DNA of 64,000 nucleotides, from positions 1 through 64,000 of the forward strand of contig JADJPQ010000012.1 of assembly GCA_016713175.1 (NCBI GenBank). The letters are read 5' to 3'. This document shows positions 24,546 through 34,056 of the stretch, one piece after another. Below the pieces are notes generated by a model. It did not search any database. It saw nothing but the letters and a program-made list of their open reading frames with translations, and had not been told where the DNA came from. Origin of the DNA: Planctomycetota bacterium. GTDB taxonomy: Bacteria; Planctomycetota; UBA1135; UBA2386. The position numbers were made by a program, and so were the translations under genes. How positions within the stretch are numbered: the first letter of the stretch is position 1; every line of letters starts with the position of its first letter.

Positions 24546-26977
24546 CGCGCGGCCATCGCTCGCGGGCGGTGCTGTTCGCCGCTTCGGCATTGTGGCTGCA
24601 CGGCGCCGGCAAGGCCCAGACCGCGACCCTTCGCGAACAGGCCGAGAGTGCCCGCCGCGTGCTGGAGGGCGATCCGCCGCCCGCCGAGCTCGAAGCGGCG
24701 CTGGCGACGATGCGCGAACTGTTCGCGCGGCGGCACGACCAGATCGCCGATGCCGACACCGCGACCGCGATCGTGCTGGCGATCGGCACGTTGGCGGAAT
24801 ACGAGCAACCGGAGGCCATGGCGGAACTGCAGACCGCGCTGGACCTGTACGCGGAACACCGGCTGTACCAGCTGACCTCGTGGGTGACGGGGCTCTGGAT
24901 CTACGAGGCCCAGGATCCCGGCACCGCGATCGATCGACTGCGGGAGGCGATTCCGAAGTTCGCGGGGTCGCCCGATCGCGTTCCCGACACTGAGAGTCAG
25001 TACGGCCGCTACATAGTCGACTTGTGCTGCCAGGAATGGCGGCTCGCCGATGCCGAAGCCGTGCTGACCTGGATGCGTGACCTGCCGGCGCTGGCCGACG
25101 ACAACCGACGCGAACTCGTGGCCGGCGAGGTCGCCGGGGCCGAGTTCCGTCTGCTGCTGCAACGCGGTGAACCCGAACGGGCACTGCCGTTCCTGGAACG
25201 AGCCAAGGTCCATCTGGCGAAGACCGACGACGCCAACCCGTTGCGCGCGAGCCTGCAGGCCAACCACACGCTCGATCAGACACGCTATCTGCTCGGCAAC
25301 GATCAGTTCGGCGCCGCGGTGACCCGGATCGACGAACTGCTGCAGCAACCACGCCACGCGCCGGCGGTCCTCGCCCACCTGCAGCTGGCCCGTGGCCTGG
25401 CGCTCGCCGCCGGCGGCAAGGCCGCAGCGGCGGAGGCCCAGCTCGCCGCGATCGATGACCTGGAGGGAGTCTCGGCCTCCGACCGGGTACGCGCCCTGGC
25501 CCGCCGCGCCCGCATCGCCGTCGAGAGCCAGCGCACGACCGCCGCCGCCGATCACCTCGAGGCCGCGCGCGCAATGCTGGCGACGACCGGTGAGCCAATC
25601 GGCCTCGAGGTTCGTGCGGCGGTGCATGGCATGAGCGTGCACCTGCAGCGGCAACAGGAGCAGCCTGACCCGGGCGCCGTGCGCGCAGATCGCGAGGAAC
25701 TGGCCAGGATCCTCCAGGCGCTGCTGGCCCACGTCGATCGCACCGATGCCGAATTCGGCGGCATCGGCTTCCTGCACTTCGAAGACGCCCACCAGATCCT
25801 GGCCGATCTGATCGATGCCGAACTGACGCTTGCAGGCGACGACGCCGGTCGCCGGGCCGCCGTCGCGGCGGTCCTGCGGGCGCACGCCCATGGCTCGCTG
25901 AGCCGTGCGCTCGACGCGAAGGGCTCGCTGGACGACATCCGCGCGGCACTGCCGACCACCGGCGGGGCGTTGGTCTACGTTCCGTCGTGGCGCGGCGGCC
26001 ATCTGTTCGCCATCGACCGCGAGTCGATCACCCACGCCAGGCTTGGTCCGCGCGACGGCCTGGAGCGCGTCGCCAAGAACGTCGCTGGCCGGCTGCTGCA
26101 ACCCGGCGCCGACGACAGCCTGGTCGCCGCCGCCCGCAAGGCCGGTACCGAACTGCTGCCAGACGGCGTGCTGGCCGCGATCGCCGACTGGTCCACCGTG
26201 ATCGTCTGCGGCACCGAGACCCTGGGGCAGTTGCCGTTCGAATCCCTGCTGCTGCCCGACGGTCGCCTGCTCGGCGAGGTCAAGGCCATCGCCAATCTCA
26301 GTGCGCTGACGTTGCTGCCCAAGCTGCTGGCTCGGCCGCGAGCGACCCCGATGCGCAAGATCGGCTTCGTCGGCCAGCTCGCTCCCGAAGCGAGCGTTCT
26401 GCGTAGCCTTGGACAGGAGCCCGCGAGGCTGACCGACGAAGTGCTGGCGCCGTTGCTGGAACCGTTCGGCAAGCAGGACCGCACGGTGCTGACCGATGCC
26501 GGGGCCACGCCCGCGGCCGTCGCCAACCTGCCGTTCTCGACGCTCGACGTCGTGCACATCCTGGCGCATGGTTGCAGCGACCCGACGCGGCGTTTTGGCC
26601 ACGGCATCGCGCTCGGACCCGATGCCCAGCACGGCAGCGGCGTGCTATGGCCCGAGGCGGTGCTGGCCTGGCCGGTGCGTGGGCTGGTGATCCTGTCGGC
26701 GTGCAATGCCGGGCGGGCACCACGGCGGGTCGGCGAGGACCATGCGGCCAACTTCGGCGGCGCGCTGTTGCGAGCCGGGGCTCACGGCGTCATCCAGGCG
26801 CGCGGCACGCTGGTCACCGCAGAGCTGTTGCCGCTGGTCGTTGCGCTGCATCGCGAACTGGCGGCCGGCACCGAGGTCGCCGAGGCGCTGCGGCGCGCGC
26901 GGGTCGCGGCCGGATCAGCGACGCTGGCGCGGCGGTTTCACGCCGCGCAGTTGCAACTATTCGGCGCGTGGCGCTGA
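24542..26977 (+). CDS. TPR-CHAT caspase-like protease, exported
   Basis: The protein is 811 aa. A signal-like N-terminus (ALWLHGAGKAQ) suggests export. Helical TPR-like repeats fill about 25-440. The C-terminal CHAT domain (about 460-811) has catalytic His676 in ILAHGC and Cys721 in LSACNAG, both intact. CHAT proteases are caspase-related and cut partner proteins on a signal. It starts by ATGA overlap with the anti-sigma-like gene, so the likely partner is encoded next door. It ends 8 bp from the convergent FG-GAP gene. TPR-CHAT proteins control sigma/anti-sigma pairs in type III-E CRISPR systems. No CRISPR genes occur here. Confidence 0.9.
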   Translation: MTRGHRSRAVLFAASALWLHGAGKAQTATLREQAESARRVLEGDPPPAELEAALATMRELFARRHDQIADADTATAIVLAIGTLAEYEQPEAMAELQTALDLYAEHRLYQLTSWVTGLWIYEAQDPGTAIDRLREAIPKFAGSPDRVPDTESQYGRYIVDLCCQEWRLADAEAVLTWMRDLPALADDNRRELVAGEVAGAEFRLLLQRGEPERALPFLERAKVHLAKTDDANPLRASLQANHTLDQTRYLLGNDQFGAAVTRIDELLQQPRHAPAVLAHLQLARGLALAAGGKAAAAEAQLAAIDDLEGVSASDRVRALARRARIAVESQRTTAAADHLEAARAMLATTGEPIGLEVRAAVHGMSVHLQRQQEQPDPGAVRADREELARILQALLAHVDRTDAEFGGIGFLHFEDAHQILADLIDAELTLAGDDAGRRAAVAAVLRAHAHGSLSRALDAKGSLDDIRAALPTTGGALVYVPSWRGGHLFAIDRESITHARLGPRDGLERVAKNVAGRLLQPGADDSLVAAARKAGTELLPDGVLAAIADWSTVIVCGTETLGQLPFESLLLPDGRLLGEVKAIANLSALTLLPKLLARPRATPMRKIGFVGQLAPEASVLRSLGQEPARLTDEVLAPLLEPFGKQDRTVLTDAGATPAAVANLPFSTLDVVHILAHGCSDPTRRFGHGIALGPDAQHGSGVLWPEAVLAWPVRGLVILSACNAGRAPRRVGEDHAANFGGALLRAGAHGVIQARGTLVTAELLPLVVALHRELAAGTEVAEALRRARVAAGSATLARRFHAAQLQLFGAWR

Positions 26978-26985
26978 ACTCCGCC

Positions 26986-28725
26986 TCAGCGCGGGATGGT
27001 CGTGCCCAGCGTGATCGGACCAGGATTCGGACTCGTCGTGGCCGCGAACGCACGCATCTTCTTCGGCCGGATCGCGCCACCGAACAGGGTCCGGCCGCGG
27101 AACAGCAGAACCGCCGAGCCGGCCTCACGAACGCCATGAATGGTGCTGGCGAAGGGCGACAGCCCGGCAACCTGTGCCGGCGGCGACCCGCTGCCGTTCC
27201 ACAGCACGGTCGTCGTACCACTACTGTTCGGAAGACCTGGACCCTGAGTCGCCGCCAGCACCCAGGTCGGTCCTACCGTGAGCAACGCGCCGGTGGCAGC
27301 GGTGCCCGGAGCACGCTTGGCGACACGCACTTCGAGCCACACCTGATACCCGTTCCAGGTGTCGCTCTGGAACTGCGCCCCCCCCGGCAGTCTCACCTCC
27401 AGCCAGGCGCGCTGTCCCGGCTGCACCGCGGTCAGATCGAATCTGGTCCGCGCCCCCGCCATCGCCAGGCCGGTGCCGCCTTCGTAGCGCCACAGCACGA
27501 CTTCGGCGGTGTTGTAGACCGTCGCGTCGTACTTGTCGGGATTGAGATCGAGCTGCAACACACACTCGCCGGCGTCTCCGGTCCGCACCAGATCGCCGAA
27601 CACCAGATGCGCAGTCGTGTCGTCCGGTGGCGCCAGGTCGTACCCGGAACGCTGCGTGATCACCGTGCCGGACTGGAACGAGTGCGCCGTGGCAATGACG
27701 TCGCAGCGCTCGTCGCGATCGATGTCGACGAACAGCGGCGTGCTGCTCACCAAGGCCGTCTCGTGCATCTCCAGCCACTTCGTCATCAAGGAGTTTTCAG
27801 GCTGGAACGGCGCATTGGCACTGAGCCGTTGCAGCAGCACGACCACGTCGTTCTGGCCGAGCACCGAAAGGCAGAGGTCCGGCCGCCGATCACCGTTGAA
27901 GTCGCCACCGGCGATGCCGCGCGGCACGAAACCCAACGGCTTCGGCGCGACGCTGATGCCATCGCCCATGACCACGACTTCCCATTGGTCGGCCGCGTTG
28001 CGCCGCACCAATGCGACCCGCTCGGCCACCGTGTTGACGGGCAACGTGGCCAACATCGCACCGTCGCTCTCACCGGCCGGCACGTCGAGCAGTTCGCCGA
28101 GAGCCAGGTTCAACACCACCAGCCGGTCGTTGGCCAGCACGACGACGTCGTCGACCAGGTCCCCGGTCCAATCGGCCAGCACGTAGTCATCGATCGGGTG
28201 CGAGAACGTCCGGCTGACCGTGCCGACGTAGTTGCCGCCGACCACGCTGGCTGCCAGCAGCACGTTCGATGCGGCGGCGATGCCCACCAGCACGCCGTTG
28301 TCGACGTCGCCAGCCGACAAGACACGGCGCGCGCCGATCCAGGGCCCTTCGGCGACCGATACCGACTGCACGCCGCAAGCGACTCCGGCAATCTGCAGCC
28401 CGGTTGCGCCGACCACGGCCAGCCGGTCCCAGCGTTGTTCCCCGACTCCGCGCACCGTGGCAATGTCGTTCGCGTTACCAGGGATGGCGACGATCTGATC
28501 CATGAACGCGACCGAATACAGCGCGCGGAGGACACCGGCATCGAGCACGACCGCGTGGATCCGGTGATCGCCGGTGAACTCACCGGCGACCATCCGGGTG
28601 ACCTGCCCGGCACCAGGCCACGGCTTGGACCACTGAACGACTGGCAGATCGGTTTCGATGGCGGCTTGCGCCATCAGGGACCAGCAGGACGCAAACAAGA
28701 ACGCAGGCAGGCGTAGATCGGACAC
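26986..28725 (-). CDS. Secreted FG-GAP/VCBS-repeat-like protein
   Basis: This 579-aa protein has a signal peptide (LPAFLFASCWSLMAQA). Repeats contain calcium-loop-like elements (GEFTGDHRIHAVVLD; ADWTGDLVDDVVVLAND; GGDFNGDRRPDLCLS; DIDRDERCDVIATAH), as in FG-GAP/VCBS beta-propellers. The C-terminal 200 residues are a separate beta-rich domain ending in a P-N-P-G-P-I-T-L-G tail. Probably exported and surface-associated. It has no enzyme motif. Confidence 0.82.
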   Translation of the reverse strand: MSDLRLPAFLFASCWSLMAQAAIETDLPVVQWSKPWPGAGQVTRMVAGEFTGDHRIHAVVLDAGVLRALYSVAFMDQIVAIPGNANDIATVRGVGEQRWDRLAVVGATGLQIAGVACGVQSVSVAEGPWIGARRVLSAGDVDNGVLVGIAAASNVLLAASVVGGNYVGTVSRTFSHPIDDYVLADWTGDLVDDVVVLANDRLVVLNLALGELLDVPAGESDGAMLATLPVNTVAERVALVRRNAADQWEVVVMGDGISVAPKPLGFVPRGIAGGDFNGDRRPDLCLSVLGQNDVVVLLQRLSANAPFQPENSLMTKWLEMHETALVSSTPLFVDIDRDERCDVIATAHSFQSGTVITQRSGYDLAPPDDTTAHLVFGDLVRTGDAGECVLQLDLNPDKYDATVYNTAEVVLWRYEGGTGLAMAGARTRFDLTAVQPGQRAWLEVRLPGGAQFQSDTWNGYQVWLEVRVAKRAPGTAATGALLTVGPTWVLAATQGPGLPNSSGTTTVLWNGSGSPPAQVAGLSPFASTIHGVREAGSAVLLFRGRTLFGGAIRPKKMRAFAATTSPNPGPITLGTTIPR

Positions 28726-28881
28726 AGGGTCTCCGCGTTGGGTTCAGGGCGAGCAACGCGCCGCTAGCGTCACCGACCCTGCCGCCAGTGGCAAGAATCC
28801 CCGATCGCCAGGATCCGGCCGGATGAACTCCGCCGTTCGACGCCCTTTCCTGTCGCCTGCCGTCCGCTACCCTCCGACCCG

Positions 28882-30435
28882 ATGGCTGGTCCAACCCGCT
28901 TTGGCATCGTCGACATGGGCTCGAATGCGATCCGGCTGATGATCGCCGAGGTCGCCGGCTCGGCGCTGACGCTGCTGGAGAACCACCGACTGCCGGTGCG
29001 ATTGGGTCGCGACGTGTTCCACACCGGCCAGGTGCCCGAAGCGACGATCGGTGCCGCCGTCGATGCGTTCCGCCGTTTCCGTGCGGCCTGTGACCGACTC
29101 GCCGTGCAGCACATCCGGGCCATCGCCACCGCGGCCATGCGCGAGGCGCGCAATCGCGACATTCTGGTCGACCGCATCCGCGACGCCGCGGGCATCGAGA
29201 TCGAAGTCATCACCGGCATCCAGGAGGCCTACCTGCTCGCCCTGGCCGTCGGCACCCGCGTCGATCTGGCTCGCGGACGTTCGCTGCTGATCGATGTCGG
29301 TGGTGGCAGCGTGCAGGTGGTGTTGATCGACCAGGGCCAGGTCGTCGCCGCCGACTCGTACCGCCTCGGCGCCTTGCGGATGCTCGAAGTGCTGGCCGAC
29401 TCGACGACCACCGGTGAGTCGTTCGTCGACCTGCTGCAACGCCATCTGCACGGCCTCGAGAAGCGCATCGGCGATCGCTTCGAACAGGGTCGCATCGATC
29501 GCTGCGTCACCGTCGGCGGCAACATCGAAAGTCTCGCCGATCTGGTGAAGGCCAGGACCGGCGAACGGCGGCTCGAAGGCGTCGAACAGCATGCGATCGC
29601 CGAACTGCGCGCCGAGACGTTGACGCTGGCGGCGATGCCGGTCGCCGACCGGATGACCGCGAGGGGTCTGAAGCCCGACCGCGCCGACACCATCGTGCCG
29701 GCCGGCGTCGTCTATGTCCGCCTCGCCGAACTCGCCGGAGTCGACAACGTGCTGGTGCCGCGCGTCGGCATCAAGGACGGACTGCTGCGCGAACTGGTCG
29801 ACGGCCACCTGTCGACGTTCGCTGCCGAAGACCACGTCGACGTCGTGTTGTCGGCGTGCCGCGCGCTTGGCCGCAAGTTCCACTTCGAGAGCGACCATGC
29901 CGAGATCGTGCTCACCCTGGCGCGCCAGTTGTTCGACCAGACCCGCGAACTGCACGGCCTCGGCAAACGCCCGCGCGTACTGCTCGAAGCGGCGGCACTG
30001 CTGCACGATGTCGGCGTCAGCGTCAACAACGACGGCCATCACAAGCACTCGCAGTACCTGATCACCGCCAGCGAGATCATCGGCCTGACCGACGAGGAAC
30101 GGCAGCTGGTCGGCCTGATCGCGCGCTACCACCGCAAAGCACCGCCGGCCCGCGACCACGAGGAGTTCGCGGCGCTGCGCCGCAAGGAACGTTCGCAGGT
30201 CGAACGGCTGGCGGCGCTGCTGCGCCTGGCCGATGCGCTCGATCGCCAGCACGCCGGCCTGATCCGCAGCATCGCGGTGAAGATCCGTGAAGACCGCGTT
30301 GAGATCCGGCCAATCCACGACGGTGCGGTCGCAAGCCGCTTGACACTGGAGGCGAAAGCCGTGGAAGAGAAAGGCAACCTGTTCGCACAGCTGTTCGGCC
30401 GGCCCGCCAGCCTGCTGACCGGGACCTCCGGATGA
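28882..30435 (+). CDS. ppx: Exopolyphosphatase/GppA-family phosphatase with C-terminal HD domain
   Basis: The protein is 517 aa. The ASKHA-fold N-terminal half has the phosphate-1 motif FGIVDMGSNAIRLMIAEV, the catalytic-Glu region VITGIQEAYLLALAV (Glu115) and the phosphate-2 loop LLIDVGGGSVQ. The C-terminal half (about 320-450) is HD-like (LLHDVGVSVNNDGHHKHSQY). Members hydrolyse polyphosphate terminally and/or pppGpp. The stop overlaps the CYTH-CHAD gene start (ATGA), and CHAD domains bind polyphosphate, which supports polyphosphate as substrate. It is cytoplasmic. Confidence 0.92.
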   Translation: MAGPTRFGIVDMGSNAIRLMIAEVAGSALTLLENHRLPVRLGRDVFHTGQVPEATIGAAVDAFRRFRAACDRLAVQHIRAIATAAMREARNRDILVDRIRDAAGIEIEVITGIQEAYLLALAVGTRVDLARGRSLLIDVGGGSVQVVLIDQGQVVAADSYRLGALRMLEVLADSTTTGESFVDLLQRHLHGLEKRIGDRFEQGRIDRCVTVGGNIESLADLVKARTGERRLEGVEQHAIAELRAETLTLAAMPVADRMTARGLKPDRADTIVPAGVVYVRLAELAGVDNVLVPRVGIKDGLLRELVDGHLSTFAAEDHVDVVLSACRALGRKFHFESDHAEIVLTLARQLFDQTRELHGLGKRPRVLLEAAALLHDVGVSVNNDGHHKHSQYLITASEIIGLTDEERQLVGLIARYHRKAPPARDHEEFAALRRKERSQVERLAALLRLADALDRQHAGLIRSIAVKIREDRVEIRPIHDGAVASRLTLEAKAVEEKGNLFAQLFGRPASLLTGTSG

Positions 30436-31961
30436 CGCACCACCTCGAGACCGAGTTCAAACTGCGCGCCACCGCGCCGATCGACATCGCCGACGTCGAT
30501 CGCATCGTGCAGGAGCTGGGTGTGACCTGCCGCCGGCAGGACGTCGTGGAACAGACGGACGACTATCTCGACGCCGACGGCGAGCTGCGCGTGGCCGGCC
30601 GGGCGCTCCGGATCCGCCGCAACCGCCACGGCGCCGCCGCGGGCTGCAAGAGCGCCGGCGAGCACCAGGATGGCCTGTATCGGCGCGAAGAGGTCGAGGA
30701 GCCCTGGTCTGGTCCCGATCTGCCGACCACTGCCGCCGATCTGCCCGGGCCGGTCCGCGACGCGATCGAACCGTTCACGCACGATCGCCGCCTGACGCCG
30801 TGGTTGCAGCTCCGGGTGCAACGGCAACTGCGCGAACTCGAGGTCGACGGGCGGCCGTTGGGCGAGCTCGTGCTCGACCGGGTCGTGGTCGGCAGCGGCG
30901 CGGAGGCCCCGACGTTCGTCGAGATCGAACTCGAAGTGCACGACGATCTGGCCGCCTGCGAACACCTGGCAACGGTCTTGCAACAGCGGCTCGACCTGCA
31001 GGCCGCCGACGACGACAAGCCGGCCCACGCCTGGCAGCTGCTGCACGCCGCCGACGGCGCCGCCGACGACGACGCGATGCTGCCCGCGCCGATCGACCCA
31101 TGGAGCCAGGCGCTGCAGCACTGGCTCCTGGCCATGCGGGCCAGCGAAGTCCTCGTGCGCGCCGACGATCGCCCAGAGGCCTTGCATGCCCTGCGGGTGG
31201 CGATCCGGCGCCTGCGCGTCCTGGTCCGTTCGTTCGCCAGCGCCTGGCCCGAGGGCGCTGCCCGCGAACTGCTGGATCTGCTGGCGGCCGCTGGCCGCCG
31301 ACTCGGCCCCTGGCGCGACCTGGATGTCACCCTCGCCGCGCTGCCGGCTGCGGCCGCCACCTTGCCCCCCGGCATGCACGCCGGCACCGCCTGGCTCGGC
31401 GACTGGTTGCGCGCCAACCGGGCGCAGACCCGCAGCGAGGTGCTGGCCTGGTTCCGTTCGGTCGAACACCAGCAGTTGCAGCGCCGGATCGGGTCGCTGG
31501 TGCGGACCGCGATGGTTCCGGTCGATGCCGAGGAACGGAACCGCCGAACCGACGAGCGACTGCGCCGTTCGGTTCGAACGGTGCGCCAGCTTTCGGCCGC
31601 GCTGCCGCCCGACCTGCCGATCGCGCCGCTGCACCAACTGCGGCTGGCGGTCAAGCGGCTGCGCTACCTGGCCGAGGAGTTCGCCGGCACCCGCGACCGC
31701 GCGTTCCGTCGGGCTCTGCGCCGGATCTTCCGCTTGCAGCAGCGGCTCGGCGATGTCTGCGATCACGAACGCGCGATCGATCAGCACCTCGCCTGGATCA
31801 CCGCGCTGCCGCCCGAGACGCCGCGCGACCAGGTCGTCGCGACGATCGGCGGCCTGGTGGCATTGCACGCAACCGGCGCCGCCGAAGCCCGCCAGCGGTT
31901 GCAGCGACTGTGGCATCGGATCGACAAGAAGCGCACCTGGCGGGCGCTGCGCCGCAACTGA
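30432..31961 (+). CDS. CYTH and CHAD domain protein
   Basis: The protein is 509 aa. The CYTH domain (about 3-200) begins with the signature ExExK (ETEFK) and includes the Arg/Lys-rich triphosphate tunnel (ALRIRRNRHGAAAGCKSAG). The CHAD domain (about 215-505) has the typical HALRVAIRRLRVLVRSF and HQLRLAVKRLRYLAEEFAG helices. CYTH enzymes hydrolyse triphosphates; CHAD binds polyphosphate. ATGA overlap with ppx makes a two-gene polyphosphate unit. Confidence 0.92.
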   Translation: MTHHLETEFKLRATAPIDIADVDRIVQELGVTCRRQDVVEQTDDYLDADGELRVAGRALRIRRNRHGAAAGCKSAGEHQDGLYRREEVEEPWSGPDLPTTAADLPGPVRDAIEPFTHDRRLTPWLQLRVQRQLRELEVDGRPLGELVLDRVVVGSGAEAPTFVEIELEVHDDLAACEHLATVLQQRLDLQAADDDKPAHAWQLLHAADGAADDDAMLPAPIDPWSQALQHWLLAMRASEVLVRADDRPEALHALRVAIRRLRVLVRSFASAWPEGAARELLDLLAAAGRRLGPWRDLDVTLAALPAAAATLPPGMHAGTAWLGDWLRANRAQTRSEVLAWFRSVEHQQLQRRIGSLVRTAMVPVDAEERNRRTDERLRRSVRTVRQLSAALPPDLPIAPLHQLRLAVKRLRYLAEEFAGTRDRAFRRALRRIFRLQQRLGDVCDHERAIDQHLAWITALPPETPRDQVVATIGGLVALHATGAAEARQRLQRLWHRIDKKRTWRALRRN

Positions 31962-32010
31962 CCACCGGCTGACCGTTCCCTTGCCAACAGCGGCAGGCCA
32001 ACATGCACGC

Positions 32011-33141
32011 ATGGCTCGTGCCCACGCCGCCGCCGTCGTCGCGACGATCATCCTCGGAGTCGGGGGTTGGCTCTACCTGACCTCCACCGCGCAGGAACCG
32101 CCGCCGCCACCGCCGCCGCAGCAGCAATCGACGGATCCGACGCCGACGCCGCTGCCGGCAACGGGGCAAGCGCGCGAACGGGCACCCACGCCGCCGCCGG
32201 GGCCGCCGCCCAAGGCAACGCCGACGCCACCACCGCTGCCCGACCATCGCACCGACGAACCCGCACCTGCACCGCCAACCGTGCATCTGCACGTCGTCGA
32301 CGCGGCCGGCTCGCGACCGATCGCCGCGTTCGGCTGGCGCTGGCGCAGCGGCAACGAGCGCCTGAACGGCGAAGGCCAGGCCGGGCGCGCCGACCTGACG
32401 CTGCCGCCCGGTGGTCGCGGCGAGTTGCTGGTCGAAGCCGACGGCTACCAACCGTTCCTGCGGGCGGAGGTGTTGGTGCCGGTCAGCAGCACGCCGCTGC
32501 GTCTGGATGTGCCGCTGACCGCAACCGCGACGGCGACCGGCATCACGCTGCAGATCCGCGATGCGCAGGGCCAGCCGTTGCCGCACGTCCGGGTGGATGC
32601 GTTCGGCCCACTGGCAGGCGAAGGCTCCGCCTGGCATGTCGGCAAGCCACTGTGGTCGCGCCGCGCCGAAGCCATCGATGGCAAGTACGGGTTGCCCGAA
32701 CTGATGCCCGGCCGCTACGGCATCCGCATCCTCGCCCTCGACGCCGACGGCGCCACCGCGCCGCTGCTGCCGTGGCGGCAGCAGTTCACGCTGACCGGCA
32801 GCAATGGCTTCGTCGAGGAGATCGTGCTCGAGCCGGCCTGTGTGCTCGAGTGCGACTTCGTCGATGCGGTCGGCAACCCGGTCGATCCCGGCAATCCACC
32901 GACGATCGCGTTGTCGCTGCGTCCCGCCGGCGGCGAACTGGTGCAGCGGCGCTGGGTCGTCCGCGCCGCGGGACCGATCTTCGCCGTCGATGCGCTGCCG
33001 ACCGTCGGCACCGCCGGCCCCGAAGAGCCGCTGGGGCCTGGGCCGTTCACGCTGGTCATCAGCCCGCCGGGCCGTGCGCCGACGCAGGTCGAGCTGCGGT
33101 TGCAAGCGGGGCGACAGCGGGAGCGGGTGGTCGTTCGTTGA
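32011..33141 (+). CDS. Membrane-anchored proline-rich protein with carboxypeptidase-regulatory-like domains
   Basis: The protein is 376 aa. One N-terminal hydrophobic segment (about 6-24) anchors it. A long proline-rich linker follows (about 30-85), then two or three beta-sandwich modules (HLHVVDAAGSRPIAAFGWRW; ITLQIRDAQGQPLPHVRVDA) like carboxypeptidase regulatory-like or invasin folds. Probably extracytoplasmic. Its last 83 bp overlap the convergent gene. Function is unknown. Confidence 0.75.
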   Translation: MARAHAAAVVATIILGVGGWLYLTSTAQEPPPPPPPQQQSTDPTPTPLPATGQARERAPTPPPGPPPKATPTPPPLPDHRTDEPAPAPPTVHLHVVDAAGSRPIAAFGWRWRSGNERLNGEGQAGRADLTLPPGGRGELLVEADGYQPFLRAEVLVPVSSTPLRLDVPLTATATATGITLQIRDAQGQPLPHVRVDAFGPLAGEGSAWHVGKPLWSRRAEAIDGKYGLPELMPGRYGIRILALDADGATAPLLPWRQQFTLTGSNGFVEEIVLEPACVLECDFVDAVGNPVDPGNPPTIALSLRPAGGELVQRRWVVRAAGPIFAVDALPTVGTAGPEEPLGPGPFTLVISPPGRAPTQVELRLQAGRQRERVVVR

Positions 33142-33991
33142 CCGCCGGCGGCTTCGGCGGCGGCGGACCGCGCATCGCCAGGAACCCGCCGCGCAGCTTG
33201 GCTTCGTGCTCCATCGCGATCACCGCGCCGAGGTTGGTCACCAGCCACGCGCCGCAGAAGTACGCCACCAGCGTGAACGTCGACGGCGGCATCACCAAGG
33301 ACAGCATGCCGAACAGGTAGACCACGACACCGAACAGCGCCAACCAGGTCCGCGCCATTGGTGCACAGCCCCAACCGATGCCGGCGACCACGCCCAGCAC
33401 CATCATCCGCAGGATCGCCGCGTTGCCGAGAATCGGCGTCTGCAGCACGCCGATGATGGTGAACACCAGCACCGCCGAACCGACGATCGCCAGCCGTTGC
33501 TTGCCGCAGTGGCGCAGATAGCCCGAGAACCGCGTGCGGTCGTAGGTCCACTTGCTGCGCAACCGTTCCTGTTCGGCTGCCGGCAGTTCGCGGAACCAGG
33601 GCTCCTTCTCGCGGAAATCGCGGTCGACCGGCTTGGTCCCGGTCGGCAACCGGGCCGGGTCCTGCAGTTCACTGCGCACCGGTGCAGCGGTCGCGGCGAA
33701 CGCCGCCTTGACGGCGCGTTGCCTGCGTTCGCCAAGCCGCAGCGAGTGGTTCAGTGCGGCGACGATCGGATCGCGCGGCTTGCTTTGCGCCAACCGCTGC
33801 CGGAGCGCGGTCAGGGCCAGGTCGGCGAGTGGTTCTGGCTTCGCCGATGCCGGGGTTGGCGGCGGCGCCTTTGCGGCGATCGGGGCCGCCATCGGACGCG
33901 GGCGTGCAGGCGCGATCTCGGGCGTCGACGGTGCGACGACCGGCCCGACGGTCTCGGGCGGCAGTGGATCCCAATCCGAAGGCTCGGACAT
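33059..33991 (-). CDS. Multi-pass membrane protein with proline-rich cytoplasmic N-terminus
   Basis: This 310-aa protein has a Pro/Ala-rich N-terminus (about 10-55), a charged helical region (about 60-155) and four hydrophobic helices between about 165 and 265 (AIVGSAVLVFTIIGVLQ; LRMMVLGVVAGIGWG; LALFGVVVYLFGMLSLV; TLVAYFCGAWLVTNLGAVIA). A Pro-rich C-terminus follows. It overlaps the plus-strand gene by 83 bp. No family recognised. Confidence 0.72.
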   Translation of the reverse strand: MSEPSDWDPLPPETVGPVVAPSTPEIAPARPRPMAAPIAAKAPPPTPASAKPEPLADLALTALRQRLAQSKPRDPIVAALNHSLRLGERRQRAVKAAFAATAAPVRSELQDPARLPTGTKPVDRDFREKEPWFRELPAAEQERLRSKWTYDRTRFSGYLRHCGKQRLAIVGSAVLVFTIIGVLQTPILGNAAILRMMVLGVVAGIGWGCAPMARTWLALFGVVVYLFGMLSLVMPPSTFTLVAYFCGAWLVTNLGAVIAMEHEAKLRGGFLAMRGPPPPKPPAVNERPPAPAVAPLATAARPASAHGPAG

Positions 33992-34056
33992 GACGACGAA
34001 CTGGTTTCGGCTGATCGCTGCCGGGACTTCGCCCGGACGTCCCGGCCTGGGACGCG

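Noticed and set aside
24542..26977. Type III-E CRISPR (craspase) locus
   Set aside because: No Cas7-11, Csx30-like or CRISPR array in the window; only the TPR-CHAT logic is similar.
26572..28716. 714-residue plus-strand ORF over the FG-GAP gene
   Set aside because: Shadow of the FG-GAP gene; compositionally uniform.
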